Assembly (NCBI GenBank): GCA_033722375.1
Contig: JAWVZB010000026.1
Coordinates: 1 to 31,012, forward strand
Source: JAWVZB01 sp033722375
GTDB lineage: Bacteria > Actinomycetota > Nitriliruptoria > Nitriliruptorales > Nitriliruptoraceae
Length of the DNA stretch: 31,012 nt
Direction: 5' to 3'
Shown: in pieces, positions 1 to 8,481 of the stretch
How the letters are laid out: each line of letters opens with the position of its first letter
How positions within the stretch are numbered: position 1 is the stretch's first letter
Translations under genes and position numbers: made by a program
Notes under the pieces: model-generated
Databases searched by the model: none
What the model saw: the letters and a program-made list of their open reading frames with translations, nothing else
Told to the model about the DNA's origin: nothing

Positions 1-2582
1 CCGGCATCGGGAAGTCGCGGCTGCTGTCCGCGCTGATCGACGGGGCAGCGCGGCGAGGGTTCACGACCATGGTCGGTCACTGCATCGACATGGGCGAGGG
101 GGCGCTGCCGTTCGCGCCCGTCGCGCAGGCGCTACGTAGCTCCGTCCGACGCGTCGATGATGACGCCGTCGATCAGGTCACCGGGCCTGGCCGCTCCGCG
201 CTCGCGCGGATCCTCCCCGAACTGGCGGACGGCTCTGCCTCGGACGTCCGCCAGGAGGGCGAGGCACGGGCCCACGTGTTCGCTGCGGTGATGGACATGC
301 TCGGCCGTATCGCCGCCGACCAACCACTGCTGGTGGCGTTCGAGGACATCCACTGGGCCGACCGCTCCACCCTCGACCTGCTCGACTACATCGCACGCAA
401 CCTCCTGACCGAGTCGCTGCTGGTCGTGGCGAGCTTCCGCACCGACGAGCTCCACCGCCGCCATCCCCTCCGTGTGCCGCTGGCCGAGCTCGGGCGCCTG
501 CGCCGGGTCACGCGCATCGACCTCGCCCCGTTCGGCGCCGACGACGTCGCCGCACAGCTCGCGCGCATCCTCGACCGGCCACCGGACCCCGAACTCGTCG
601 AGATCATCAGCGAACGGTCCGGCGGCAACCCGTTCTACGTCGAGGAGCTCCTGGCTGCCGTGCGGGACCAGGACGGCGAGCTCCGGCCGGACGTGTTGCC
701 TCCTGCGCTGCACGACGTGGTGGCGGGGCGCGTCGAGGCCCTCCCCGACGACGTTCGGGGCGTGCTGGCCGTCGCCGCGGTCGCGGGCGAGCGCGTCGAC
801 CACCGGCTCCTCGAGCTCGTCGACCGCCTCGGTGATCTCGACCTGGTCGGGGCGCTGCGGCAGGCCGTCGAACACGGCGTCCTGCTCACGGATGCCGAGG
901 GCTACCGCTTCCGCCACGCGCTGGTCCGCGAGGTCATCTACGACGACCTCCTGCCGGGCGAGCGCACGTCGCTCCACCGCGCCATCGCGGAGACTCTCGA
1001 GGCGCACCCAGATGCGGCTGCTCGCGGGGCGGGGACGGTCGATGCCGAGGTCGCTCACCACTGGTACGTGGCCCACGACAGCGCACGAGCGCTCCGTGCT
1101 TCGCTCCGCGCCGCGGACGCCGCGACCCAGGCCGCCGCCTACACCGAGGCGTTCCGCAACTACGAGCGCGCACTCGAACTGTGGGACGGCGCTCCCGATG
1201 CCGTCGAGGACAAGACGAGAACCGAAGTCATGGACGCGGCGGCGGACGCGGCCCACCTCGCCGGCGAGCCGCGGCGGGCGATCAGCCTGATGCAGGAGGT
1301 CATCGACTCCGCACCCGCGGATGCCGATCCTGTCGTGATGTCGCTCCGCTACCAGCGGCTCGGCAACTACCTCGCCCACGTGGACGAGTTGGCGCAGGTG
1401 CTCTCGGCCTGGGAACGGGCCAAGGAACTCGTCCCGGAGCACCCCCCCACCGCTGCGCGGGCGCGAGTGCTTTCGAGCTACGCCAGAGGGGTGGCGCTCT
1501 TCCAGCCTGGCGAGGGAGTCGAGATCGCCGAGGAGGCGCTCCACATCGCGCGCGACATCGGCGACGAGGATGCGGAGGTCGTCGCGCTCCTCACCCTCGG
1601 CCACAACCTGGCTCCCGCCGGAGAGCTGGACCTCGCGGTCGCGCGGCTCCGCGAGGGGCTCGCGCTGGCCGAGCGGCGGGGAGATCCGCGCGAGATCGGC
1701 CGCTGCTATCTGAGCCTCTCGGCCATCCTCATCCGGGCCGGACGCGCCAACGAGGGTGCCGAGATCTCCCTCGAGGGCAAGGATCGCGTCGCCCAGCTCG
1801 GCGTCGAGCGGCTCTACTGGGCGCGCATGGCGGGCAACGCCACTTCGGGGCTGTTCTGGGCGGGGCGCTGGGAGGAGGCCGCCGCGCTGCTCGACGAACT
1901 GGGCGAGCGCACCTCGGGCGTCGAGTGGCTGCTCCTCCTCCAGGCTCGGCTCCAGGCGTACCGCGGTGACCTCGAGGAGGCGCGGCGCACGCTCGAGACC
2001 GCGGTCGATTTCGGGGCCGACCGGGACGCGCGCTACCCCGCCATCGCCATCGCGGTCGAGCTCTTCGATGGCGAGCTGCAGGCCGCGCATCGACTGGCGA
2101 CCTCGGCGCGCAGCGAGGACGTGCCCGCCCACGCCGCCACGGTCAACTCGCTGCGGTCGATGGCCCTCCAGGTCGAGGCCGACCGGTTCCACGATCCGGA
2201 TCGGGACCTCGACGACTCAGAGCTGCGCCATCTCGCCGACGAGATCCTCGCGGAGACGACCGATCATCTGAGCGGCGGGCTCGGGCACGCCGAGCCCTGG
2301 AAGCTGACCGCCGTGGCGGAACACAGCCGCATCGCCGACCATCCCGCGCCCGAGAAGTGGCGTGCCGCGCTGGGATCGTGGCGCGGGATCGAGTGGCCCT
2401 ACCAGGTCGCCTACACCGCGTTCCGGCTGGCCGAAGCCGAGTTCGAGGCCGGCGACGACGGCAGCGCCCCGCTCCGGGAGGCAGCGGGGATCGCGGGGCG
2501 CCTGAGCGCGCAGCCGTTGCTCCGCGATGTCGAGCAGCTGGCCGGTGAGCATGGGGTCGAGCTCGCCGAGGCGACACCGTGA
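1..2582 (+). CDS. Large AAA/STAND ATPase regulator (SARP/AfsR-like paralogue), 5' end outside window
   Basis: The reading frame is open from the first full codon at position 3, so the gene begins upstream of the window. The first visible residues, GIGKSRLL, are the end of a Walker A P-loop. A Walker B-like stretch, VAFEDIHWAD, follows near 334-363, then SGGNPFYVEELL near 616-651, both typical of the MalT/AfsR/LuxR-type signal-transduction ATPase class. The remaining two thirds is helical and TPR-like. There is no C-terminal LuxR helix-turn-helix. The protein aligns along its whole visible length with the next gene, so a missing N-terminal winged helix plus BTAD domain is likely, but that part is not seen. 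The stop overlaps the next start by 4 bases (GTGA), which implies co-translation. Expected role: cytoplasmic ATP-dependent transcription regulator. The signal and targets are unknown. Confidence 0.9.
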   Translation, partial: GIGKSRLLSALIDGAARRGFTTMVGHCIDMGEGALPFAPVAQALRSSVRRVDDDAVDQVTGPGRSALARILPELADGSASDVRQEGEARAHVFAAVMDMLGRIAADQPLLVAFEDIHWADRSTLDLLDYIARNLLTESLLVVASFRTDELHRRHPLRVPLAELGRLRRVTRIDLAPFGADDVAAQLARILDRPPDPELVEIISERSGGNPFYVEELLAAVRDQDGELRPDVLPPALHDVVAGRVEALPDDVRGVLAVAAVAGERVDHRLLELVDRLGDLDLVGALRQAVEHGVLLTDAEGYRFRHALVREVIYDDLLPGERTSLHRAIAETLEAHPDAAARGAGTVDAEVAHHWYVAHDSARALRASLRAADAATQAAAYTEAFRNYERALELWDGAPDAVEDKTRTEVMDAAADAAHLAGEPRRAISLMQEVIDSAPADADPVVMSLRYQRLGNYLAHVDELAQVLSAWERAKELVPEHPPTAARARVLSSYARGVALFQPGEGVEIAEEALHIARDIGDEDAEVVALLTLGHNLAPAGELDLAVARLREGLALAERRGDPREIGRCYLSLSAILIRAGRANEGAEISLEGKDRVAQLGVERLYWARMAGNATSGLFWAGRWEEAAALLDELGERTSGVEWLLLLQARLQAYRGDLEEARRTLETAVDFGADRDARYPAIAIAVELFDGELQAAHRLATSARSEDVPAHAATVNSLRSMALQVEADRFHDPDRDLDDSELRHLADEILAETTDHLSGGLGHAEPWKLTAVAEHSRIADHPAPEKWRAALGSWRGIEWPYQVAYTAFRLAEAEFEAGDDGSAPLREAAGIAGRLSAQPLLRDVEQLAGEHGVELAEATP

Positions 2583-5500
2583 CGGGGCGCGACGTGCGTC
2601 TGCTCGGGTCGATAGAAGTGGTCGACGACGGTGGGGCGACCGTCGACCTCGGTGGTCCGAAGCCGCGGGCCGTCTTCGCGATGCTGGCGCTGGTGCCCGG
2701 CGAGGTCGTGTCGGTCGATCGTCTGGTCGACGGTGTCTGGGGTTCCGAGGCGCCCGGCTCCGCCCGCCGGTCGCTCCAGACCTACGTGTCGAGCCTCCGC
2801 AAGACCCTCGGTACCGATGCCATCCAGCAGCGCGGCGCGGGCTACGTGCTCGACGTCGCCGACGGGCAGGTGGACATCGAGCGGTTCCGAGCTCTCGCCG
2901 CCGAGGCGCGCGACACCGACGGGCCGGCCGAGCGACTGCGCCTGCTCGACCGTGCGCTCGAGCTGGTGCGGGGCGCCCCGCTCGAAGGGGTCGGTGACGC
3001 CCCGTTCGCCGACACCGCACGGCCGGGGCTCGAGGAGGAGGTCTTGGACGTCACCGAGCGTCGCCTCGACACGCTGCTCGAGTTGGGGCGCGACCGGGAG
3101 GTGATCCGTGACCTCCAGGAGCTGGTCGTCACGCATCCGCTCCGGGAGGGATTCCGGGCGCAGCTCATGCTGGCGCAGTACCGGGCGGGGCGGCAGGCGG
3201 CAGCGCTCGAGGTGTACGAGCAGACGCGTGAGACGCTGGCGGAAGAGCTCGGCATCGACCCCTCGCCGCAGCTGCAGGAGCTGCACCAGCGCATCCTCCG
3301 GCAGGACCCCTCGCTCCAGGCCGACACACCGGAGGCAGCGGCAGCGGACCGTGTGCCCAGCTCGGATCTGGCCGCGCCGTCCGAGTTGAGCAGCCGCGAG
3401 CTCGTGGGACGCGAGGCGGAGGTGGAACGCCTCCACACGATCCTGTCCGACACCACGGCGGGACGGCCACGGGTCGTGCTGCTGGGCGGTGAGGCCGGCA
3501 TCGGCAAGTCGCGGCTGCTCGCCGCACTCCTCGACGGTGCCGAGCGGCGGGGCTACCGGGCGATGATGGGTCACTGCGTCGACCTCGGCGACAGTGCGCT
3601 GCCGTTCGCCCCGATCGCGCAGGTGCTCCGCGCCTTCGAGCGCCGATCGGACCCCGAGGAGGTCGACGAGGTGCTGGGGCGGTCGCGGCCGGAGCTGGCC
3701 CGGATCGTGCCGGAGCTCGCAGAGGAGGGAGCGAGCGGCCTCGCTGTCGATGCGGACTCGCAACGCGCCGTCGTGTTCGCCGCCGTGCTCGACACGCTCG
3801 ACCGGATGTCGCAGCAGCGCCCCGCGCTGCTCGCGGTGGAGGACATCCACTGGGCCGACCGCTCGACGTTGGACCTGCTGGTCTACCTCGCCCGCAACCT
3901 GTCGGTGGAGCGTCTCGTGCTGGTGGCGACGTTCCGGACCGACGAGCTGCACCGTCGGCATCCGTTGCGGCGGCCGCTCGCGGAGCTCACCCGGCTCCCG
4001 CAGGTCGAGCGGCTGGATCTCGCACCCTTCGGCCGCCAGGCGGTCGCCGACCAGCTCGAGCGGATCCTCGGCGACGAGCCCGACGAAGGCCTCGTCGATC
4101 GGATCACCGAGCGGTCGGGTGGCAACCCCTTCTACGTCGAGGAGCTGCTCGCTGCGGGAGGCGCGGCCGGTCCGCCCGGTGCGGACGACCTGCCGCCGGC
4201 GCTCCACGACGTCGTCGCAGACCGGGTGGAGCAACTGTCGGATGACACTCGCGAGGTGGTCGCGGTAGCCGCTGTCGCTGGCGAGCGGGTGGAGCACCGG
4301 CTCCTCGACGCGGTCGACCGGGTCGGAAGCGGACTGGTCGGGGCGTTGCGCGAGGCGGTCGAGCACCACGTGCTGGTCCCCGAGGGTGAGGGCTACCGGT
4401 TCCGGCACGCCCTGGTCCGTGAGGTCATCTACGACGATCTTCTCCCAGGGGAACGGAGCTCGCTGCATCGCGTCATCGCCGAGACACTGAGGAGCAATCC
4501 CCATGTCGCCGTCGGCGGTCGCGAGCACGTGGATGCCGAGCTCGCCCACCACTACACCGTCGCCAACGACCTCGAGCAGGCGTTCGAAGCCTCCGTCAGG
4601 GCCGCCGAGCGGGCCACCACCACCGCCGCCTACACCGAGGCGCTGCGCCACTACGAGCGTGCGTTGTCATTGTGGGACGAGGTCCGGGACCAGGGCGGGA
4701 CCCGGGAGCAGGCCGAGCTGCTGGAGGCAGCCGCCGAGGCCGCGTACCTCGCTGCCGAGGGGCGGCGAGCCGCCACGCTCATGGAAGAGGCGCTGGACCT
4801 CTCGACCGCCCATTTCACGCCGACGGAGCGCGCGCTGCGACTCGAGCGACTGAGTCGCTTCCGATCGCTCAGCGGAGACTACGACGGAGCCAGGAAGGCG
4901 CTCGACCTGGCGCTCGAGCTCGTGTCGGAGGACCCGCCGACCGCAGCCCGGGCCAGGATCCTGGCGACCTACGCCCAGCGCCGATGGGAGTTCTCGCCGG
5001 AAGAAGGGCTCGAGGTGGCCGACGAGGCGGTGCAGATCGCTCGTCGGGTAGGGGACCGCGTGACCGAAGCCGCGGCGCTCGTCACGGTGGGGATGACCCT
5101 CGGGGCACTCGGCGAGGTCGACGAGGGCCTGGAGCATCTGCGAGCAGCCAGGCGGATCGCGTCTGAAGAGGATGAGCCGCTGGCCGAGATCCGCGCCTCC
5201 GAAGCGCTGACGATCATCCTGATCCGAGGGGCGCGGGCCTCCGAGGCCGCCGACATCGCCCTCGAGACGCTGGAGCGGACGAGGGAGCTCGGGATCGAGC
5301 GGCTCGAAGGTCCGACGATGGCGGGCATGGCAACCTCGGCGATGTTCTGGTCGGGGCGGTGGGACGAGGCTCTGGACCTCGTCGAGCACGTCGTGGGGGG
5401 GACGTGGGGTGACTCGTGGCTGCTGTTCCTTCAGGGTCGCCTCCGCGCCCACCGTGGCGAGTTCGAGGAAGCGCACCGCCTCCTGGACCGTGCCGAGACC

Positions 5501-6070
5501 ATCCGGCCGGGTGACCCGAAGTACTTCGCCGGATGGTTGGCGCTCGCCGCTCTGGAGCGAGACCTGGAGCGCGGCCACGAGCTGGTGCTCGGCCGCGTTG
5601 ACCTCTCCAGGGAGGCACACGGCGCCACCGACAACCAGCTCCGGGCCATGGCCCTCCAGATCGAGGCCGACCGGCTCCACGCAGCCGACCACGACGTCGA
5701 TGAGGGCGAGATCAGGGAGCTCGCAGACCAACTCCTCAGCGAGACCGGCGACGAGCTAGCCGCCGGGATCGCCTACACCGAGCCGTGGCGCCTGACCGCA
5801 GTCGCGGAGCACAGCCGGATCGTCGACCACCCGTCGCCGGACACGTGGCGCGAGGCGCGAGACGCCTGGCAGGAGCTCGACTGGCCCTACCAGACCGCGT
5901 ACGCCACTTACCGGCTGGCCGAAGCCGAGCTCGCTGCCGGCAGTGACGACGTCGGCGAGCTGGCGCGGTCGGCGGCGAACACCGCTCGGGAACTCGGGGC
6001 GGCCCCACTCCTCGGGAAGATCCGCGAACTCGTGGAACGGGTCGGCGTCGATCTCTCCGACGGGCAGTAG
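2579..6070 (+). CDS. SARP/BTAD-AAA ATPase transcriptional regulator with TPR-like C-terminus
   Basis: This 1163-residue protein starts at a GTG overlapping the previous stop. Residues 1-90 form an OmpR/SARP winged helix (GGPKPRAVFAMLAL, DGVWG, YVSSLRKTLG, GAGYVLDV). Residues about 95-245 are a bacterial transcriptional activation domain (BTAD; LMLAQYRAGRQAAALEVYEQ). The ATPase follows: Walker A GEAGIGKS at 304-311, Walker B-like AVEDIHWAD with acidic residues 421-422, and SGGNPFYVEELL. The C-terminal half is TPR-like helical repeats. The plan matches AfsR-type and related SARP-family ATPases, in which ATP binding and partner contact gate DNA binding. No kinase gene of the AfsK type is adjacent. 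It is a close paralogue of the upstream gene. Family assignment is firm; the regulated genes cannot be inferred. Confidence 0.93.
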   Translation: MTGRDVRLLGSIEVVDDGGATVDLGGPKPRAVFAMLALVPGEVVSVDRLVDGVWGSEAPGSARRSLQTYVSSLRKTLGTDAIQQRGAGYVLDVADGQVDIERFRALAAEARDTDGPAERLRLLDRALELVRGAPLEGVGDAPFADTARPGLEEEVLDVTERRLDTLLELGRDREVIRDLQELVVTHPLREGFRAQLMLAQYRAGRQAAALEVYEQTRETLAEELGIDPSPQLQELHQRILRQDPSLQADTPEAAAADRVPSSDLAAPSELSSRELVGREAEVERLHTILSDTTAGRPRVVLLGGEAGIGKSRLLAALLDGAERRGYRAMMGHCVDLGDSALPFAPIAQVLRAFERRSDPEEVDEVLGRSRPELARIVPELAEEGASGLAVDADSQRAVVFAAVLDTLDRMSQQRPALLAVEDIHWADRSTLDLLVYLARNLSVERLVLVATFRTDELHRRHPLRRPLAELTRLPQVERLDLAPFGRQAVADQLERILGDEPDEGLVDRITERSGGNPFYVEELLAAGGAAGPPGADDLPPALHDVVADRVEQLSDDTREVVAVAAVAGERVEHRLLDAVDRVGSGLVGALREAVEHHVLVPEGEGYRFRHALVREVIYDDLLPGERSSLHRVIAETLRSNPHVAVGGREHVDAELAHHYTVANDLEQAFEASVRAAERATTTAAYTEALRHYERALSLWDEVRDQGGTREQAELLEAAAEAAYLAAEGRRAATLMEEALDLSTAHFTPTERALRLERLSRFRSLSGDYDGARKALDLALELVSEDPPTAARARILATYAQRRWEFSPEEGLEVADEAVQIARRVGDRVTEAAALVTVGMTLGALGEVDEGLEHLRAARRIASEEDEPLAEIRASEALTIILIRGARASEAADIALETLERTRELGIERLEGPTMAGMATSAMFWSGRWDEALDLVEHVVGGTWGDSWLLFLQGRLRAHRGEFEEAHRLLDRAETIRPGDPKYFAGWLALAALERDLERGHELVLGRVDLSREAHGATDNQLRAMALQIEADRLHAADHDVDEGEIRELADQLLSETGDELAAGIAYTEPWRLTAVAEHSRIVDHPSPDTWREARDAWQELDWPYQTAYATYRLAEAELAAGSDDVGELARSAANTARELGAAPLLGKIRELVERVGVDLSDGQ
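3495..6070 (+). repeat. Second copy of a tandem gene duplication (first copy 1-2582)
   Basis: Bases 1-2582 and 3495-6070 are homologous over their whole length, from the P-loop to the stop codon, with an offset that drifts only from 3494 to 3488. Long identical peptide stretches remain, for example GYRFRHALVREVIYDDLLPG in both. The C-terminal thirds have diverged more. This is an old tandem duplication rather than a recent assembly artefact. Confidence 0.8.
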
Positions 6071-6095
6071 ACGCGACCGAACTCCGCCGCGCCCC

Positions 6096-6101
6096 TACGG
6101 T
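6096..6101 (+). promoter_or_regulatory. Candidate -10 element TACGGT for the cupredoxin gene
   Basis: TACGGT fits the actinobacterial TAnnnT -10 consensus and lies 27 bases before the GTG start, leaving a leader of about 20 bases. No good -35 hexamer is seen 17-18 bases upstream. The same TAnnGT form recurs before other genes in the window. Confidence 0.35.
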
Positions 6102-6128
6102 GGAGGAACGCCAGAAACGGAGCTTGCA

Positions 6129-6554
6129 GTGCGCCGTCTCGCCTTCGTGCTCGCCTCGCTCGCCATCGCGGTCTTCGGTCTCACCTCCTGCGGCGGGGGG
6201 AACGGGCTCGACGTGACGCTCGTCGAATGGTCGGTGCAGCCGGCGTCCGGATCGGTGGCGTCCGGCGAGCTCACCTTCAGTGCCCAGAACAACGGCTCCG
6301 TCAACCACGAGCTCGTGATCATCCGGACCGACAGCGCAGCGGACCTGCCCACCACCGAGGACGGCAGGGTCGACGAAGCCGCGCTGGGCGACGACCTGAT
6401 CGCCCGGACCTCGGCACTCCCGAGTGGGGAGTCCGGCAGCGTGAGCGCCCAGCTCGAGCCGGGCAACTACGCCTTGATCTGCAACCTGGTCGAACCCGAC
6501 GGCTCGGCACACTACGACAACGGCATGTTCACTGATCTGACGGTCGAGGGCTGA
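6129..6554 (+). CDS. Cupredoxin-like (type 1 copper) lipoprotein
   Basis: This is a 141-residue exported protein. The GTG start at 6129 is preceded by a weak purine-rich site (cggag) and gives a good lipoprotein signal: two Arg, a hydrophobic run, then lipobox LTSC with the lipidated Cys at 21. The mature part is a small beta protein. It carries NHELVI with His60 and then PGNYALICN with Cys118, His128 and Met133, the His-Cys-His-Met ligand set of type 1 copper centres. Ten residues separate Cys118 and His128, a longer ligand loop than in plastocyanin. Likely role: electron carrier or copper binder on the outer face of the membrane. It converges on the anti-sigma gene with only two bases between the stop codons. 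Family confident; redox partner unknown. Confidence 0.85.
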   Translation: MRRLAFVLASLAIAVFGLTSCGGGNGLDVTLVEWSVQPASGSVASGELTFSAQNNGSVNHELVIIRTDSAADLPTTEDGRVDEAALGDDLIARTSALPSGESGSVSAQLEPGNYALICNLVEPDGSAHYDNGMFTDLTVEG

Positions 6555-6566
6555 CGTCAGCCCTCG
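6545..6566. terminator. Perfect 22-base palindrome over two convergent stop codons
   Basis: CGAGGGCTGAC is followed directly by its exact reverse complement, with no mismatch and no spacer. It includes the last codons and stops of both the cupredoxin gene (GAG GGC TGA) and the anti-sigma gene (GAG GGC TGA on the other strand). Read as RNA it could form a hairpin in either direction, so a bidirectional terminator or transcript-end stabiliser is the simplest reading. There is no T-tract, and a DNA-binding site cannot be excluded. Confidence 0.5.
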
Positions 6567-7246
6567 CGGAACTCCGCCGCGAACAGCGCCGCCCCGCCCT
6601 CGTCGGTGATCTCGACGCGTGCCAGGTCGTGACGTTGGATCGCACTCGCGCCCCGCACCAGCGCCCCGCGGTGCTCGGTCGGGCCCCAGGTGCCGGCGCG
6701 CTCGCGACGGCCGTCCTCGCTGACGGCCCAGATCTCGTAGCTCGCTGCGGGTGGCAGGTCGCTGACCCGGAGCTCGACGGTGGTGCCCCACTCCCAGGCG
6801 TACGCCGCGACGGTGCCGTCCACGCCGCCGGCCAGCTCGGTCACGGGGACCACCTGAACCACGAGCCGGTCGGGCGGGTCCTCCCAGGGCTGCCAGGCCA
6901 CCAGACCGACGATCAGCGCGATCGCCGCCGCCACGGCGGCGACGGTCCGCCAGACGCGCAGCTGACGATGGAGACGTCGGCGCTCCAGCTCGCTGGCTTC
7001 GGCGACCGTCGCGGCAAGGCCCTGTCGGACCTCGGTGTAGTCCGCGGTCGCTTCCTCGACGGTCAAGCGGTCGAGTAGCGGGGGGAGCGCCGAGAGCCGG
7101 CTGAGTTCGTCGCGGCAGGATGCACAGTGCTCGATGTGGGCGTCGACGGCGCGGCGTTCGGCGGGTTCGAGCCCGCCCAGCACGTAGGCACCGAGCTCGG
7201 TCTTCACGTGGCGGTCCTCGGATCCGTGGTCGGTGGGGTCGGTCAT
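6557..7246 (-). CDS. RskA-family anti-sigma factor with N-terminal zinc finger
   Basis: This 229-residue membrane protein has an N-terminal anti-sigma zinc-finger motif HxxxCxxC (His37, Cys41, Cys44), a charged linker, and one membrane helix at about 101-118. The C-terminal extracytoplasmic domain is of the anti-sigma-K type (LRVSDLPPAASYEIWAVSEDG). Such proteins hold a partner sigma factor at the membrane and release it after regulated proteolysis. Its ATG overlaps the sigma factor stop by four bases (ATGA), so the two are co-translated and the partner is almost certainly the preceding gene. Its final codons form half of the palindrome shared with the convergent cupredoxin gene. The external signal is not evident. 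Confidence 0.9.
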   Translation of the reverse strand: MTDPTDHGSEDRHVKTELGAYVLGGLEPAERRAVDAHIEHCASCRDELSRLSALPPLLDRLTVEEATADYTEVRQGLAATVAEASELERRRLHRQLRVWRTVAAVAAAIALIVGLVAWQPWEDPPDRLVVQVVPVTELAGGVDGTVAAYAWEWGTTVELRVSDLPPAASYEIWAVSEDGRRERAGTWGPTEHRGALVRGASAIQRHDLARVEITDEGGAALFAAEFREG

Positions 7247-7761
7247 CCGGTCACCCCTCTCTCTTCGAGCTTGAGTCGCAGGGCCCGCAGGCCGTAGTAG
7301 ACGCGGGATTTGACGGTCCCTTCCGGTAGGTCGTAGCGCTCGGCCACCTCGCGGACCGTGTAGCCGAGGTAGTGCACCTCGACGATCGCGTTGCGGTGCT
7401 CGTCGCTGAGCTCGTGCAGCGCATCCGCGAGCTGCCAGGCCTCGAGTGCCCGGTCGATGTCTCCGTCACTGGGGGGCGTGGCCACGTCGTCGAGCGTGGC
7501 GACCTCGTCGGGTCGGGCTCCGTCGTGACGCAGCCGGTCGGTGGTCGTGTTGCGCGCGATCGTGAACAGCCAGGCCGGCAGCGTGCCCCGCTCGGGGTCG
7601 AAGCGATCGGCGTTCCGCCACGCGCGCAGGAGCGTCTCCTGGACGGCTTCCTCGGCGAGCCGCCGGTCACCGAGCCGCCGCCAGGCGAACAGGTAGAGCG
7701 GGCCAGCGAAGTCGGCGTGGAGCTGCTCGATCGAGCCGAGCGGTCCCTCCTTCGCTCTCAT
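7243..7761 (-). CDS. ECF-type RNA polymerase sigma factor (SigK/RskA-type pair)
   Basis: This is a 172-residue sigma-70 family protein with only regions 2 and 4. Region 2 covers about 17-78 (RRLAEEAVQETLLRAWRN, LPAWLFTIARN). Region 4 covers about 105-165 (LSDEHRNAIVEVHYLGYTVR, YDLPEGTVKSRVYYGLRALR), including the recognition helix. The ATG at 7761 has GAGG about eight bases upstream. Pairing with an RskA-like anti-sigma factor through a 4-base overlap fits ECF sigma factors controlling envelope responses. It lies 21 bases downstream of the lipoprotein gene, so a three-gene operon (lipoprotein, sigma, anti-sigma) is likely, and it may autoregulate. No promoter sequence typical of SigK was recognised here. 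Confidence 0.92.
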   Translation of the reverse strand: MRAKEGPLGSIEQLHADFAGPLYLFAWRRLGDRRLAEEAVQETLLRAWRNADRFDPERGTLPAWLFTIARNTTTDRLRHDGARPDEVATLDDVATPPSDGDIDRALEAWQLADALHELSDEHRNAIVEVHYLGYTVREVAERYDLPEGTVKSRVYYGLRALRLKLEERGVTG

Positions 7762-7782
7762 GTGCGCGTCCTCGTGTCGGCG

Positions 7783-8334
7783 TCAGTAGCCGGGGACCGA
7801 ACCGTCGTCCTCGGAGCTGGATGCGGCGCCCTGAGCCTCGGTGATCTTCTCCCCGTCGGGTCCGACCACCCACCAGATGTCGCCGACGCCCTGGCCGTTG
7901 GTCTCGCCTGGCTCGCTGTCTGCGGCGTAGTAGTAGAGCGGCTGGCCGTCGTAGGTCACCTGGGAGGATCCGTCGTCGCGTTCGGTCGAACCGATGAGGG
8001 CCGCGTCCACGTCGCCCTCGGCGCTGACCTCCCCGGTCAACGGGGGCCAGGTGTCCGCACAGCTGCCGGTGCAGTTGCTCTGCCCGTCGCCGTCGTTGTC
8101 GAACACGTAGAGCGTCATCCCCTCGCCGTCGACGAGGATCGTCCCGAAGTTGCTGTCCGCCGTTGCCAGGACCGCACCCTCCATGGCCTCGGTCTCGGTG
8201 TCGGTCCCTTCGCCGGGAGCGGGGGCGGTGGTCCCCGTGTCGGTGGTGGGGTCCTCGGCTGCCGGTCCCGTGTCGTCGCCTCCGCAGGCGGCCAGCAGCA
8301 GGACAGCAGCGAGCAGCACGGCGATGCGCTTCAT
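7783..8334 (-). CDS. Lipoprotein with Yx(F/W/Y)xxD motif (Lipoprotein_15/COG4315 type)
   Basis: Starting at the ATG at 8334 gives a 183-residue lipoprotein with a short basic N-terminus, a hydrophobic core and lipobox LAAC (Cys17). A Thr/Pro/Glu-rich linker follows to about residue 50. The domain then contains LYVFDND (Tyr76, Phe78, Asp81), which is the Yx(F/W/Y)xxD signature. It also has NCTGSCADTWPPL, with a Cys pair, and a second copy, LYYYAAD. This matches the secreted repeat family often annotated COG4315, whose biochemical function is not settled. The frame is open further upstream but lacks a signal there, so the longer start is rejected. It is the first gene of the lipoprotein-sigma-anti-sigma operon and may be part of the sensed envelope machinery; that role is inference. 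Confidence 0.85.
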   Translation of the reverse strand: MKRIAVLLAAVLLLAACGGDDTGPAAEDPTTDTGTTAPAPGEGTDTETEAMEGAVLATADSNFGTILVDGEGMTLYVFDNDGDGQSNCTGSCADTWPPLTGEVSAEGDVDAALIGSTERDDGSSQVTYDGQPLYYYAADSEPGETNGQGVGDIWWVVGPDGEKITEAQGAASSSEDDGSVPGY

Positions 8335-8481
8335 GTCCAGATCCGATCTTCGTTGGTCACTGTGTACTACGGATGCGGGCGCCCGTCGGTTCAACGCTGC
8401 CGGTCGGTGCAGCGGCACTTGACGGGATCGGATCGGCGGACGCAGACTCGACGGTCCGGGGGCAGACAGAAGGGAGACACC

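Noticed and set aside
132..2192. Very long antisense frame (686 codons) opposite the first ATPase gene, and similar ones at 2411-4651, 10269-12551 and 21165-22817
   Set aside because: In DNA this GC-rich, stop codons are rare in the shadow frames. The translations are low-complexity Arg/Val/Gly-rich text with no domains, and the sense strand holds convincing genes.
6079..6581. A 13-base exact direct repeat (GAACTCCGCCGCG at 6079 and 6569) flanking the cupredoxin gene
   Set aside because: Matches of this length are expected by chance in 31 kb of about 70% GC DNA; there is no integrase, transposase or target-site pattern.
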